Below are positions 18,789 through 26,161 of a stretch of 64,000 nt of DNA, one piece after another. Numbering within the stretch: position 1 is the first letter of the stretch; the number at the start of each line of letters is the position of its first letter. The notes below the pieces were generated by a model that was not told the DNA's origin, made no database searches, and worked only from the letters and a program-made list of their open reading frames with translations. The stretch comes from Agrobacterium vitis (GTDB taxonomy: Bacteria > Pseudomonadota > Alphaproteobacteria > Rhizobiales > Rhizobiaceae), in assembly GCF_013337045.2 (NCBI RefSeq), contig NZ_CP118259.1, positions 124,001-188,000 on the forward strand, in the 5' to 3' direction. The translations under genes were made by a program, and so were the position numbers.

Positions 18789-19016
18789 GACACGGCTTGC
18801 TGGGATCAAGGCTGAAATCGGTTACAAGCGTCGTCCCGGCAATATATCCGGACCTGCGAGGGCTTCGCCTACCTTGCTGCCGTCATCGATCTCTATTCCC
18901 GCCGGGTGATTGGCTGGTCAATGCAGAGCCGGCAAACCACTTATGTCGTGCTGCAGGCCTTGCTCATGGCGGTTTGGCGACGCAAGCCAAAGGGTCAGGT
19001 TGTGGTCCATTCGGAT
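18786..19016 (+). pseudogene. IS3-family orfB, 5' part, internally deleted and split by IS110
   Basis: Two coding blocks remain. GIKAEIGYKRRPG is followed, out of place, by YIRTCEGFAYLAAVIDLY and on to KGQVVVHSD. The stretch that should hold the first catalytic aspartate (a WVTDITY-type motif) is missing, so an internal deletion had already killed the gene. The frame breaks after HSD, where the IS110 element begins, and resumes at 20396 with QGSQFTS. Confidence 0.8.
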
Positions 19017-19086
19017 AGTCATATGATTGATACCAGTTTTCAGGTGGTTTGACTCAAACACCGTTTGACCATCCTCTGGGCTGGTG

Positions 19087-19261
19087 CCGCATGGCTTCCC
19101 GGTATGATCTGACCCTCATTCCGATCGACCCAATATGTGTCTTTCCGCGGACCTGTCGATCATCCGGGAACGCCCTGCGGTGAGGTCTTGCCTCGAAGGT
19201 GCTACGGTGACCCAAGAAGGGCATGACCCTCAGGTCCCATGACTGTCCTGTCCCCGCATCC
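19087..19261 (+). ncRNA. Candidate IS110 bridge RNA
   Basis: Two structured halves are visible. In the first, 19087-19109 pairs with 19158-19180 in a long, nearly continuous stem (CCGCA, GGC, TTCCCGG, ATGATC against their complements). Its loop contains CATTCCGAT (19117-19125), one mismatch from the target flank CATTCGGAT (19008-19016). In the second, GGTGC (19198-19202) faces GCATCC (19256-19261) and encloses an internal loop around the hairpin GACC-CTCA-GGTC. The 5' side of that loop carries AGAAGGGC (19215-19222), identical to the element's right end (20385-20392). The 3' side carries ATGACT (19239-19244), complementary to its left end AGTCAT (19017-19022). This order of target loop then donor loop is that described for IS621 bridge RNAs. 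Ends and expression are inferred. Confidence 0.6.
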
Positions 19262-19302
19262 TTCAGGCAAATAATTCTCATGCCGCAGGAGAGGACAATT
19301 AG

Positions 19303-20379
19303 ATGGCTGAACACCGAGCAGAAACTCACGTCATTGGTGGCGTCGATACACACAAGGACTTGCATGTCGCGGCAGTCGTTGATCATCGCGACCGCGTTCT
19401 CGGTACCGAGAGCTTCCCGACAACCCGACACGGCTATCGCTTGATGCTGGCTTGGATGCGATCATTCGGGGAACTCCAGCGGGTCGGGATCGAATGCTCT
19501 GGCAGCTACGGCGCGGGGTTGCTGCGCTACATGCAAACCGCAGGTGTCGAGATTCTGGAGGTCACCGCACCTGACAAACTCGACCGCCGCCGGCGCGGCA
19601 AGAATGACGACTTCGACGCAGAAAGTGCGGCCCACGCAGCCTTTGCGAGACGGCACACCGTAACGCCACGCAGCAGGGACGGCATGGTAGAAAGTTTACG
19701 CGTCCTAAGGGTTTGCCGCAAAACCGCTATTCAGGCGCGCCGCATTGCCCTGCAGATGATCCAGATGACCATCGTCTGCGCACCGGACAAAATCCGCGAT
19801 CCGCTACGCAGCATGACGCGGATGCAATTGATCCGTACGCTCGCAGCCGGTAGACCTGACCTCACTGCGTATCGCCAGGTCGAGGAAGCCTACCGCATCT
19901 CTCTCAAGTCTCTGGCGCGGCGTTATCTCGAACTCCATGACGAGATCGCCGACCTCGACGACATGATTGAGGCTATCGTCAAGGATCTCGCTCCTGAACT
20001 CCTTGCTCAAACCGCAATCGGCGTGAACAGTGCGGCGCAGTTGCTGCTCACGGCGGGCGATAACTCTGACCGGTTGAAGTCCGAGGCGAGCTTCGCCGCA
20101 TTGTGCGGCGTTAGCCCAGTCCCCGCTTCTTCCGGGAAAACGGTCCGGCACAGGTTGAACAGGGGTGGGGATCGCGCAGCAAACAGCGCCATCCACATCA
20201 TCGCCATCGGGAGGCTTCGATTGGAGGCACGCACGCAGGACTACGTCGCCCGACGGATCGCAGCCGGAAATTCGAAGCTCGAGGCTATTCGTTGCCTCAA
20301 ACGCTACATTGCCCGCGAAGTCTTCGCCATCATCATGCGGCGGCACAGGGAAATCAACCAAAGCCAAATTGCGGCTTGA
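19303..20379 (+). CDS. IS110-family transposase (bridge-RNA-type recombinase)
   Basis: A 358-residue protein of normal length. The N-terminal RuvC-like DEDD domain opens with VIGGVDTHKDLHVAAVVD and contains RRGKNDDFDAESAA. The C-terminal Tnp domain has the conserved AALCGVSPVPASSGKTVRHR and GGDRAANSAIHIIAI, including the nucleophilic serine region. A GGAGAGGA ribosome-binding site lies upstream of the ATG. The frame is intact, so the element may be functional. Confidence 0.93.
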   Translation: MAEHRAETHVIGGVDTHKDLHVAAVVDHRDRVLGTESFPTTRHGYRLMLAWMRSFGELQRVGIECSGSYGAGLLRYMQTAGVEILEVTAPDKLDRRRRGKNDDFDAESAAHAAFARRHTVTPRSRDGMVESLRVLRVCRKTAIQARRIALQMIQMTIVCAPDKIRDPLRSMTRMQLIRTLAAGRPDLTAYRQVEEAYRISLKSLARRYLELHDEIADLDDMIEAIVKDLAPELLAQTAIGVNSAAQLLLTAGDNSDRLKSEASFAALCGVSPVPASSGKTVRHRLNRGGDRAANSAIHIIAIGRLRLEARTQDYVARRIAAGNSKLEAIRCLKRYIAREVFAIIMRRHREINQSQIAA

Positions 20380-20395
20380 CTCTTAGAAGGGCGTC

Positions 20396-20677
20396 CAGGG
20401 CTCGCAGTTCACCAGCATGGACTGGGCCTCGTTCTTGAAGCATCACAATCTGGTTCACTCCATGAGCCGTCGTGGAAACTGCCACCACAACGCAGTCGTA
20501 GAAAGCTTCTTCAACCTTCTGAGGCGTGAACGCATACGCCGCAGGCTCTATCGCTCACGTGACGAAGCCCGTCAGGACGGGTTCGATTACATCGAAATGT
20601 TCTACAACCCGAAACACAAGCACGTAAGGAACGGGATGCTGTCGCCTGTCGAGTTCGAGAAACAGCAGAAAACGTAA
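20396..20677 (+). pseudogene. IS3-family orfB, 3' part, continuing from 19016
   Basis: From CAG at 20396 the frame reads QGSQFTSMDWASFLKHHN, then SRRGNCHHNAVVESFFNLL and MLSPVEFEKQQKT to the stop. This is the C-terminal part of the transposase split by IS110, with the terminal catalytic glutamate region (VVESFF). The IS3 element probably ends with GAAACTCGGGGCTATTCA at about 20710; its left inverted repeat was not found in the window. Confidence 0.85.
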
Positions 20678-20710
20678 CCCGAGGGTGTCTACGAAACTCG
20701 GGGCTATTCA

Positions 20711-20765
20711 AAGAGAGATCGGTGACGATCCGCTTCAGTTTGGCATTTTCTTTTATTGGGGGCAC
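20711..20765 (-). pseudogene. IS3-family orfA fragment on the minus strand
   Basis: On the minus strand this reads PPIKENAKLKRIVTDLSL, the coiled-coil part of a different IS3 OrfA. It is broken off exactly at the inferred right end of the disrupted IS3 element. That element therefore seems to have inserted into an even older IS3 copy. Confidence 0.6.
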
Positions 20766-20774
20766 GTGAGCGCA

Positions 20775-21815
20775 TCATGCAAGATCCATTTGCCAAAATT
20801 TCTTGATGGCATATTTGTACAAAATCAAGTCAAGATTGATGCATTTTCTGATTTCGTGGTTGACCTCCCTAAAATCCATGAGCTCACGCTCAATCAAATC
20901 CGGAGTGACGTTTTCTTCTCTGTACCTCAGTGGAAGTCCGAAAATTTTGCTGAACATTTGAAAACTTTGACGCGACCGTTCCGCCAACCCAATGAAGGAG
21001 AAATGTTTATCAATATTCTCAATGGCTGTTTGCAAATCTTCTTCCGTTACCGGTGCTTCAGGGCTGACACCAGCAATTGTCCGTGTATAAAAGTTATCGA
21101 ATTCCAGTCTCTTCACAGTATTCACAGCATCGACAATATTTTCCGCAACCAACATATTATGGTCACGCTGCACATATTTAGCGAAGAAATACAATGAAAT
21201 TACGAAATCATAGGGATTGCGGAGAACCGTCATATAGGTGACAGGCCGCGCAATCTGATCATGAATTCCGTAACGAACATGACCATAAGCAACATCAAAC
21301 CTATCCATTGAGAGTGAAGACAAGTTTTTGATCTGCGAAAAATCGCGATGATAAAGCGGCAGCAAAAATAGATTCTGTCGATGCTCTTCAAGTGCCAGGC
21401 GAAGACTGGTCCCGCCGGTTTTTGGCATATGTAATACGATCTTCAGAGGCTGTGTTGTGGTTTCCAACCGATCCTTATACCGGAAGTGACCTTGGGCGAC
21501 TGTTTGCGTTCTGACCCGGACATCAAAAACGATAGCATGACCATTATCTCTGGCGCTTTGCCCGATATCACAGACCACATGCCAGCCAATCGCGCTCCAG
21601 CCAGCCCCAAGGGCCTGCTCTACATCCGACCGAGTGACCAAATGTATGTCATCGACTTTATCATCGTTAAGATAAATACCGAAACTATCCCTTTGGCCGA
21701 GAAACGCCACCCACCCATGAAATTCCACAACCGGCCAAACCAGTGCCTCTTGTGGTGTATCAATCCTCGCTTGGACGAGCATATCGTCTATTCTATAACT
21801 TGAATCCAAAGACAT
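20775..21815 (-). CDS. Sulfotransferase family protein, probably polysaccharide-modifying
   Basis: A 346-residue protein. Residues about 1-115 form a beta-rich N-terminal part of unknown type. The sulfotransferase domain follows, with the 5'-phosphosulfate loop LHMPKTGGTSLR near residue 128 and the 3'-phosphate motif VLRNPYDFVISLY near residue 210. It would move sulfate from PAPS to a carbohydrate. Codon use is AT-rich like the capsule genes, and it lies just beyond the first IS cluster, so it was probably part of the same island before IS insertions separated it. It runs opposite to the capsule genes. The same layout, without the KTGGTS loop, is seen in the protein at 14900-15991. About 100 bp upstream of its start hold no gene. 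Confidence 0.85.
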   Translation of the reverse strand: MSLDSSYRIDDMLVQARIDTPQEALVWPVVEFHGWVAFLGQRDSFGIYLNDDKVDDIHLVTRSDVEQALGAGWSAIGWHVVCDIGQSARDNGHAIVFDVRVRTQTVAQGHFRYKDRLETTTQPLKIVLHMPKTGGTSLRLALEEHRQNLFLLPLYHRDFSQIKNLSSLSMDRFDVAYGHVRYGIHDQIARPVTYMTVLRNPYDFVISLYFFAKYVQRDHNMLVAENIVDAVNTVKRLEFDNFYTRTIAGVSPEAPVTEEDLQTAIENIDKHFSFIGLAERSRQSFQMFSKIFGLPLRYREENVTPDLIERELMDFREVNHEIRKCINLDLILYKYAIKKFWQMDLA

Positions 21816-21913
21816 CCCGAAATTAGTCCCCCTAATCCTAGCGATTAAAGACGCTTAACCAGCCCTTACATCTGAAATCTCAATTATGTCAAATGGCCGG
21901 TGTATTGCAGAAT

Positions 21914-22170
21914 TGAGCTGAAAATCAACTTCCCTTTATTTTTCAGGAGAGGCTTTGGTTTTAACCTGGCCTCTTATCGCCTCTTTTTCCATAGCTATCT
22001 TCAGTGCGAATTCGCCGGGCGTGATGTTCCCAACGATGAGTGCGGTCTGTTTCCATTGTCGTTCTCCTTCCATACTGTGATTTCCGTCGGCAATCATGCC
22101 GGCGATGAGAACACGGGTTCGTGGAGACATTCGTCGCGTATAATGCCATTGAACGTAATAACGTCGTTAA
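21914..22170 (-). pseudogene. Degenerate IS407-like IS3 element, right end and orfB 3' part
   Basis: On the minus strand, FNGIIRDECLHEPVFSSP and, in other frames, RPHSSLG/GNITPGEFALKIAMEKE match the C-terminus of the OrfB at 17771-18610 but are broken by frameshifts. The terminal stretch from TGAGCTG at 21914 resembles the right inverted repeat of that element. It is a decayed relative in the opposite orientation. Confidence 0.7.
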
Positions 22171-22297
22171 ATAGCAAATTTGCAAGCGCCTTTTTAGCTG
22201 TGATAGGATGTCTGCCGATAGTGACGTGGTAATCATCCCGGCAATTAACGGGCTTCAAAAGTAGAAAATTCTCGGCAATATGGTCGAGGAGATTTTG

Positions 22298-22550
22298 ATG
22301 AAGACGAGCAGATTCAGCGAACCGCAAAATTCTTGCCATCCTGCGCCAGGCAGAAGGTGGCGTTCCTGTGCCTGAGTTATGCCGGGAGCACGGGATGAGT
22401 ACTGCGTCCTTTTGCAAATGGTGCTCCAAGTATGGCGACAAGAACGCTTCTATGATCAGCCAGATGAAGGCTTTGGAGGACGAGAACCGTCGGCTCAAGA
22501 AGATGTATGCCGAGATGAGCATGCAGACCGAGCTTCTCAAGGAGGCTCTA
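22298..22550 (+). pseudogene. IS3-family orfA, frameshifted and truncated by the IS5-type element
   Basis: It starts ATGAAGACGAGCAGATTCAG (MKTSRFSEP). An extra A in the CAAAATT run shifts the frame before LAILRQAEGG, after which the frame is normal: VPELCREHGMSTASFCKW to ALEDENRRLKKMYAEMSMQ. The gene is cut at 22550 by the left inverted repeat of the next element. No matching orfB follows. Confidence 0.8.
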
Positions 22551-24043
22551 GGCCCTGTTGACAAAGTCTCGACTGGATAGTCTTGATCGCCCAGTTGGGA
22601 ATTGAGGCATAAGGGTAACCGATGATAGTGGGCGACCACCGCATTTTCGCAATCGAAAGCGGGATCACGGAAGCGGTGGAAAGCGTCTCCCAATTAGCTT
22701 TGGGCTATTTCGTAATCCACGTCGGTGGGCGAGCGTTTGGAGTCAGGCAACCCGATGCGTCCATGCTTGGATGCTCTTTCAACGAAGTTGAACATAGGTT
22801 GCGACGGCGGGGAATGCATGTGCCTCCTATCCCGCTCCATGTTCCAGCCACTGAGGTTGCTACAGCTTACCTCGATGCTTTCTATCGAGATAGTGCACGC
22901 ACGGATTACTTCGGACTTTCGCAGGACCAATTTGTCGATGCCCTACAATCCAGTGGGGCAATATGGGCTCCGGATGGGGACGAGGCCTTTGATGATGGAA
23001 GCCACGTTCTGCAGTTCGATGTGGACGGCCGCGTGCGCATTATCGCGTTTTTGAATACGGAAGAGCCTGACGATTCTCCTCAAACCATCATTGAAGAATG
23101 GATGGACGCCGACCTTTTCTACGCCATTGTTTCTGGCTGGAAGACATTATTCGCTATAGAGCGAACAGGTCTGCTGCAGGCGAAATCCGATCGCTCGCCT
23201 GCTACTGAAGGTTGGATTCCCAAATCGACTGAATAATGATTCAACGCTGCTTTTTGGAGGTGGCGTTGGCACGTGGCGATTTGAGTGATGCGGAATGGCG
23301 GATCGTAGGACCCCTCCTGCCAGCAGAGCATGGGCGCAAGTCTCGTCCCTCCCACGATAATCGACGATACCTGAACGGCATGCTGCATGTTCTCCGGGTC
23401 GGATGCCCTTGGCGCGACATGCATGAGCGCTACGGAAAATGGAATTGGGTCTATGTGCGCTTCCGCCGTTGGGCCGAACAAGGCGTTTGGGACGCTCTGC
23501 TTGAGACCCTCGTTGAACTGGGCTGACGGATGACTGGCAGCACATGATCGATAGCACCACGGTTCGCGGCCACTCTCAGGCTGCGGGCGCTAAAGGGGGA
23601 CCTATCAGGAGGCTTTTGGTCGATCACGCGGCGGCTTTACGACGAAAATCCACGCCCGCGCAGACGGTCAGGGCCGCCCTCTTGGCTTCGTTCTGACAGG
23701 CGGGGAGGCTTCGGACTACAACGCCGTTCCGGACCTGCTGGCGATACCAGTCGGCAAGCCGAGGCTTTTCCTTGCTGACAAAGGTTATGACGGCGATTTC
23801 CTGCGAGAGGAACTCCTGATCCATGGGATCAGACCAGTCATTCCGCCGAAGGCCAACCGCAAGAACCCACCTGCCTGCGACTTCCGAGCATACAAGGATA
23901 GAAACCGCATCGAACGGATGTTCAACCGCCTCAAGCAGTTCCGTCGGGTTGCGACCCGATACGATAAGACGCGAAAATCCTTCTCAGCATTCCTTGCCCT
24001 GGCAGCCGCAAAGATATGGCTGCCATACTTTGTCAACAGGACC
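22551..24043 (+). mobile_element. IS5-family (IS427-like) element carrying a passenger immunity gene
   Basis: It is bounded by GGCCCTGTTGACAAAGT (22551-22567) and, inverted, ACTTTGTCAACAGGACC (24027-24043), with one mismatch in 17. It is flanked by a TA duplication (22549-22550 and 24044-24045), as expected of the group. At 1,493 bp it is clearly longer than a plain IS427-type element. The extra length is an Imm42-like gene lying between the left inverted repeat and the transposase. The transposase itself is broken by a frameshift outside its programmed slip site, so this copy is probably not autonomous. Confidence 0.85.
22622..23236 (+). CDS. Imm42-like immunity protein, IS passenger
   Basis: A 204-residue acidic soluble protein with a good AAGGG ribosome-binding site seven bases before the ATG. 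The start MIVGDHRIFAIESGITEA and the following LGYFVIHVGGRAFGVR are the signature of the immunity 42 family, whose members are thought to protect cells from polymorphic or contact-dependent toxins. That match is from recall of the family, not from a search. No toxin gene lies next to it. It is complete, its stop overlaps an ATG upstream of the transposase, and it lies wholly inside the inverted repeats of the IS5-type element, so it would move with that element as an orphan immunity gene. Confidence 0.72.
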   Translation: MIVGDHRIFAIESGITEAVESVSQLALGYFVIHVGGRAFGVRQPDASMLGCSFNEVEHRLRRRGMHVPPIPLHVPATEVATAYLDAFYRDSARTDYFGLSQDQFVDALQSSGAIWAPDGDEAFDDGSHVLQFDVDGRVRIIAFLNTEEPDDSPQTIIEEWMDADLFYAIVSGWKTLFAIERTGLLQAKSDRSPATEGWIPKSTE

Positions 24044-24046
24044 TAA
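23266..24046 (+). pseudogene. IS5-family (IS427-like) transposase, frameshifted
   Basis: It starts at TTG 23266, eight or so bases after GGAGG, giving ARGDLSDAEWRIVGPLLP and the DUF4096-type N-terminus. A missing C near 23523 (GGGCTGACG for GGGCCTGACG) closes the frame after LVELG. The next frame resumes with TDDWQHMIDSTTVRGHSQ. A second change of frame, -1 at AAAGGGGG (23592-23599), is the normal programmed slip of the group and leads through YQEAFGRSRGGFTTKIHA and LADKGYDGDF to WLPYFVNRT. The catalytic residues are present, but the first lesion should abolish function. Confidence 0.85.
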
Positions 24047-24179
24047 ATTTCAAATTATTGGGTGAGAGTTATGATTGCCTTCACTTTCTATTTTCGAATT
24101 GTCTGCGGTTGTCCATTGCGGCAGGCTTCACAGTCGATCCAGGTGCCGGCTAAATAATATCCTTCTAGGATTGCACTTT
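24047..24179. other. Short gap between the IS nest and the GC-rich core region
   Basis: No gene or IS end is seen. Base composition changes from AT-rich to GC-rich within or just after this gap, so it marks the right border of the accessory segment. Confidence 0.5.
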
Positions 24180-26144
24180 TCAGTTTCGCTCGCCGCCTCT
24201 TGGTGCATGCGGGGTCTTGTTCCAGAAAAACGGTTTGGTTTTCAGCTCGATCATCGCCCGCCAGGCGGCCACGGATGTCATCAGCCAATAGATCGGAATG
24301 AACAGGTAGCGTTTGCCGATGCGGCGGCGTTCGAATTCGGTCATGGCGGCACGGCCAAGTGCCAGGAAAATCAGGTAGCTGCCGAGAATATTCACCAGGT
24401 CGATCCAGAAGACCGTCAGGTCGCGCAGGGGAATGCCCGTGGCAGGCGGGTTGGCCATGCTGTAGACGGTCATGGTCAGGAACAGCAGAAGGGCGGGATG
24501 GCTCAGCGATGATAGCAGCATGCCGCCAATCATCAGATGAAAGACGGCAAAGGCCGATCCCCCCATTTCCTTGCAGGCGATACGCGGTTCGCGCATGACG
24601 ATCAGCCATGTCTGTAGCCAGCCCTTGAACCATCGGCTGCGCTGGCCCATCCAGATGCGGCTGCTGACCGGTGCGTCCTCCAGGGTTTGCCGGGTAATCG
24701 TTTCACAGCGATAGCCGGCTCGGAACAGCCGCAGGCCGAGATCGGCGTCCTCTGTGACATTATAGGGGTCCCAGGCACCGACATCCTTCAAGGCCTCGAT
24801 ACGGAAATGGTTGGATGTCCCGCCGAGCGGCAAGGGCATGCCGTGATAGGCAAGCATTGGCAGAGTGCCGCGAAACAAAGCCGCATATTCGAGCGCAAAC
24901 AAGGCGCTGATCCAGCTTTCATCGCCATTGGCGATGATCAGCGGTGCTTGCAGGCAGGCCACTTCGGGTGGGCGGGACAGGAAATGGGCATAGGCCTCCT
25001 TGAGTTGGGCGGGGTGCGGGCGATCCTCGGCGTCATACAGCACCAGAAAGTCGCCGCGTGCGCCTGACAGCGCATAGCTGAGCGCCTTCGGCTTGGTGCG
25101 CGGCCCAATCGGTGGGGTCGGGACGATCTCGATATGGGCTGGTATGTCGGCGTCTGCCAGCGCGCCCAGCGTGTCCAGGTCGTCGGCTTCGCAGACAAGC
25201 TTGATATCCAGCCTGGAAACCGGCCAGTCCAGCCGCCGCAGCCCGTCTATCAATTGCGGGATCATGCTGCTTTCCCGGTAAAGCGCCACAAGAACGGTAT
25301 AGACCGGAAGCTCCACCGAGGCGGGCAAGGTGGGCGGAGGGTCGGCCGCTCCGATTCGATAGGCGAGCGTCGCGGCTCGAAAGGCGAGCATGCAAAGATA
25401 AAGCAGCGATGTCAGAATATGCATTGCCGCCAGCGCGTCATAACCGAAGGTGGAACAGGCGGCGAGTGTTGCCGTCAGCAGAGATCCTAGCCAGAAGCCT
25501 TGTTTACCGGTCAAGACCATGCGCGCCGAGGACAGTGGTGCGGTATCGAACAGATGCGCCGTGGCTTTTTCCACGCGGTGCCGGGCGCCAGCCTGCCAGA
25601 TCGCACCGGCAAGGGCTCTCGGCGTGGTGATGGCAAGCGATCCGCGCAAATCCGGGGCATGCGCGAGCCGTTCCTTCAAGACATGGAATTGCCGTGCCTC
25701 GGGAACGATGACGGTTATCGGCGCGCGGACCTTGTCATGCAGCCGCAACAGGCCCGGTTTGCGCAATTGGCTGTCCATATGGTCGGAATAGAGGACCTGC
25801 TCCACCGGAAGCACCGGCAGAAAGGGCAGGTCGAGATGCCGGGCGAGGGCCGCGTAATAGTCCTGCGCCTCCATGTCGCCAGTGGCCAGCAATTCCTGCT
25901 CTATTGACGTGCCATGGGCAAGCGCCTGGTGAATGAGACGCGACAGGAGCGGCTTTGGAAGCCCAAGTTGCTTCAGCACCAGCACTTCCTCGCCGAACCG
26001 TTCGACCAGATCGACGGAGGATTGCGGCAGTGGCGGTTCAGGCGCGGAAAGGGAAAATGAAAAAGAGGATATATGTGAAAATGGCGCGGCGCGTTTCCTC
26101 GCCGCGATTCCTTTGCTAAACAATAACCGTACCTCACACCCCAT
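24180..26144 (-). CDS. Processive GT2 membrane glycosyltransferase with a GspE/MshEN-like N-terminal domain
   Basis: A 654-residue protein. Residues about 50-130 (KQLGLPKPLLSRLIHQAL, LLATGDMEAQDYYAALA) resemble the GspE/MshEN N-terminal domain, a fold that can bind c-di-GMP in other proteins. Two membrane spans follow near 225-265. The GT2 domain starts with YTVLVALYRES and has DAEDRPHP, TEDADLGLR and QRSRW, the D,D,D,QxxRW set of processive synthases. Further spans lie near 525-570 and 590-640. It probably makes and extrudes an exopolysaccharide. It stands alone, divergent from the binding-protein gene. Substrate is unknown; the c-di-GMP idea is inference. Confidence 0.85.
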   Translation of the reverse strand: MGCEVRLLFSKGIAARKRAAPFSHISSFSFSLSAPEPPLPQSSVDLVERFGEEVLVLKQLGLPKPLLSRLIHQALAHGTSIEQELLATGDMEAQDYYAALARHLDLPFLPVLPVEQVLYSDHMDSQLRKPGLLRLHDKVRAPITVIVPEARQFHVLKERLAHAPDLRGSLAITTPRALAGAIWQAGARHRVEKATAHLFDTAPLSSARMVLTGKQGFWLGSLLTATLAACSTFGYDALAAMHILTSLLYLCMLAFRAATLAYRIGAADPPPTLPASVELPVYTVLVALYRESSMIPQLIDGLRRLDWPVSRLDIKLVCEADDLDTLGALADADIPAHIEIVPTPPIGPRTKPKALSYALSGARGDFLVLYDAEDRPHPAQLKEAYAHFLSRPPEVACLQAPLIIANGDESWISALFALEYAALFRGTLPMLAYHGMPLPLGGTSNHFRIEALKDVGAWDPYNVTEDADLGLRLFRAGYRCETITRQTLEDAPVSSRIWMGQRSRWFKGWLQTWLIVMREPRIACKEMGGSAFAVFHLMIGGMLLSSLSHPALLLFLTMTVYSMANPPATGIPLRDLTVFWIDLVNILGSYLIFLALGRAAMTEFERRRIGKRYLFIPIYWLMTSVAAWRAMIELKTKPFFWNKTPHAPRGGERN

Positions 26145-26161
26145 TTGCCTGCCCGAAAGCG

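Larger units (their letters stand above)
19017..20395 (+). mobile_element. IS110-family element inserted into the HSD/QG codons of an IS3 transposase
   Basis: Removing 19017-20395 (1,379 bp) rejoins CAT TCG GAT with CAG GGC TCG CAG and restores the conserved IS3 sequence HSDQGSQF, which fixes the borders to within a few bases. There are no terminal inverted repeats, as expected for IS110. A left non-coding end of about 286 bp precedes the transposase, and the right end is only 16 bp. That asymmetry fits IS110-group elements that encode a bridge RNA in the long end. Confidence 0.85.

Noticed and set aside
22094..22693. 199-codon minus-strand frame covering the IS3 remnants and the start of the IS5-type element
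   Set aside because: It joins pieces of decayed orfB, antisense orfA and the inverted repeat in one chance frame. Only the orfB-like C-terminal words are real, and they belong to a pseudogene.
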